A DNA stretch of 59,701 nucleotides from Planctomycetota bacterium (GTDB lineage: Bacteria; Planctomycetota; E44-bin39): positions 1 through 59,701 of the forward strand of contig SOJX01000099.1 in assembly GCA_004376375.1 (NCBI GenBank). Direction: 5' to 3'. Both the position numbers and the translations under genes were made by a program. The notes under the pieces are model-generated. The model saw only the letters and a list, made by a program, of their open reading frames with translations, made no database searches and had not been told where the DNA came from. Position 1 is the first letter of the stretch; each line of letters opens with the position of its first letter. Positions 59,648 to 59,701 of this stretch are shown in pieces.

Positions 59648-59701
59648 AATCGGAAGCCAACAAAAAACAGAACGAAAGGGCCGCGCCACCGCGGCGCCGT
59701 T

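Noticed and set aside
1..59701. tRNA, rRNA, prophage or integrative element
   Set aside because: No cloverleaf with conserved T-arm, no rRNA segment, no integrase, terminase or relaxase gene was found on reading both strands.

Overview
The window looks like a chromosomal stretch of an uncultured, diderm (Gram-negative) bacterium with about 55% GC. The best guess is the PVC/Planctomycetota neighbourhood or a related candidate phylum, but no ribosomal or other marker gene is present, so this is an inference. It rests on a very large Ser/Thr kinase fused to a zinc ribbon, a membrane helix, FG-GAP repeats and TPRs; many secreted or lipid-anchored proteins of unknown function; beta-helix (PMP-type) and beta-propeller surface proteins; and pilin-like C-terminal modules outside real pilins. 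An outer-membrane barrel, lipoboxes and a GmhA-type sugar isomerase support an outer membrane. TAA, TAG and TGA all act as stops, and TTG and GTG starts are frequent.

Layout. 0-6 kb: an orphan MCYA-type small protein, a secreted glycoside-hydrolase-like protein and a large PKD/beta-helix surface lipoprotein. 6-11.3 kb: the giant kinase. 11.4-13.1 kb: small and membrane proteins (YjdF). 13.1-16.6 kb: a tandem duplication of a two-gene convergent lipoprotein module with near-consensus sigma-70 promoters on its outer edges and palindromic terminators in the middle. 16.7-21.4 kb: a radical SAM/SPASM enzyme, a lipoprotein, a divergent PEP carboxykinase (ATP)-like enzyme and a coiled-coil protein. 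21.6-24.6 kb: a minus-strand run of coiled-coil envelope proteins behind a pyruvate-kinase-C-domain protein. 25-28.3 kb: housekeeping genes (transaldolase, Dtd, nuclease) and small lipoproteins. 28.4-30.5 kb: an ABC transporter (FtsX-type permease and ATPase). 30.5-31 kb: a highly structured non-coding block. 31-42.1 kb: five tandem paralogues of a large secreted protein, followed by a TPR-like protein and a pseudo-receiver. 43-48.9 kb: envelope polysaccharide genes (GT-C mannosyltransferase-like, polyprenyl-phosphate sugar transferase, deoxyhypusine-synthase-like protein, GmhA, family-2 glycosyltransferase). 49-57.8 kb: surface lipoproteins with Gly-Thr dipeptide linkers, an alginate-export-type barrel and a degenerate metallo-beta-lactamase lipoprotein. 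58-59.7 kb: FolD and a glycine-rich RRM protein.

Two things stand out. First, the five-paralogue array: each predicted protein has a signal peptide, a large repeated periplasmic-type domain and a C-terminal segment that looks like the globular half of a type IV pilin or pseudopilin, preceded in some copies by a pilin-like hydrophobic stretch. Second, nearly every larger intergenic gap is filled with degenerate short tandem repeats of 7-9 bp. Each locus uses its own 'word', the arrays often come as inverted pairs able to fold into long hairpins, and they are interleaved with perfect palindromes of about 28 bp (gtagggg...cccctac). They reach up to and into stop codons, lie inside an operon, and explain almost all non-coding DNA here.

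No tRNA, rRNA, CRISPR array, transposase or phage gene was seen.
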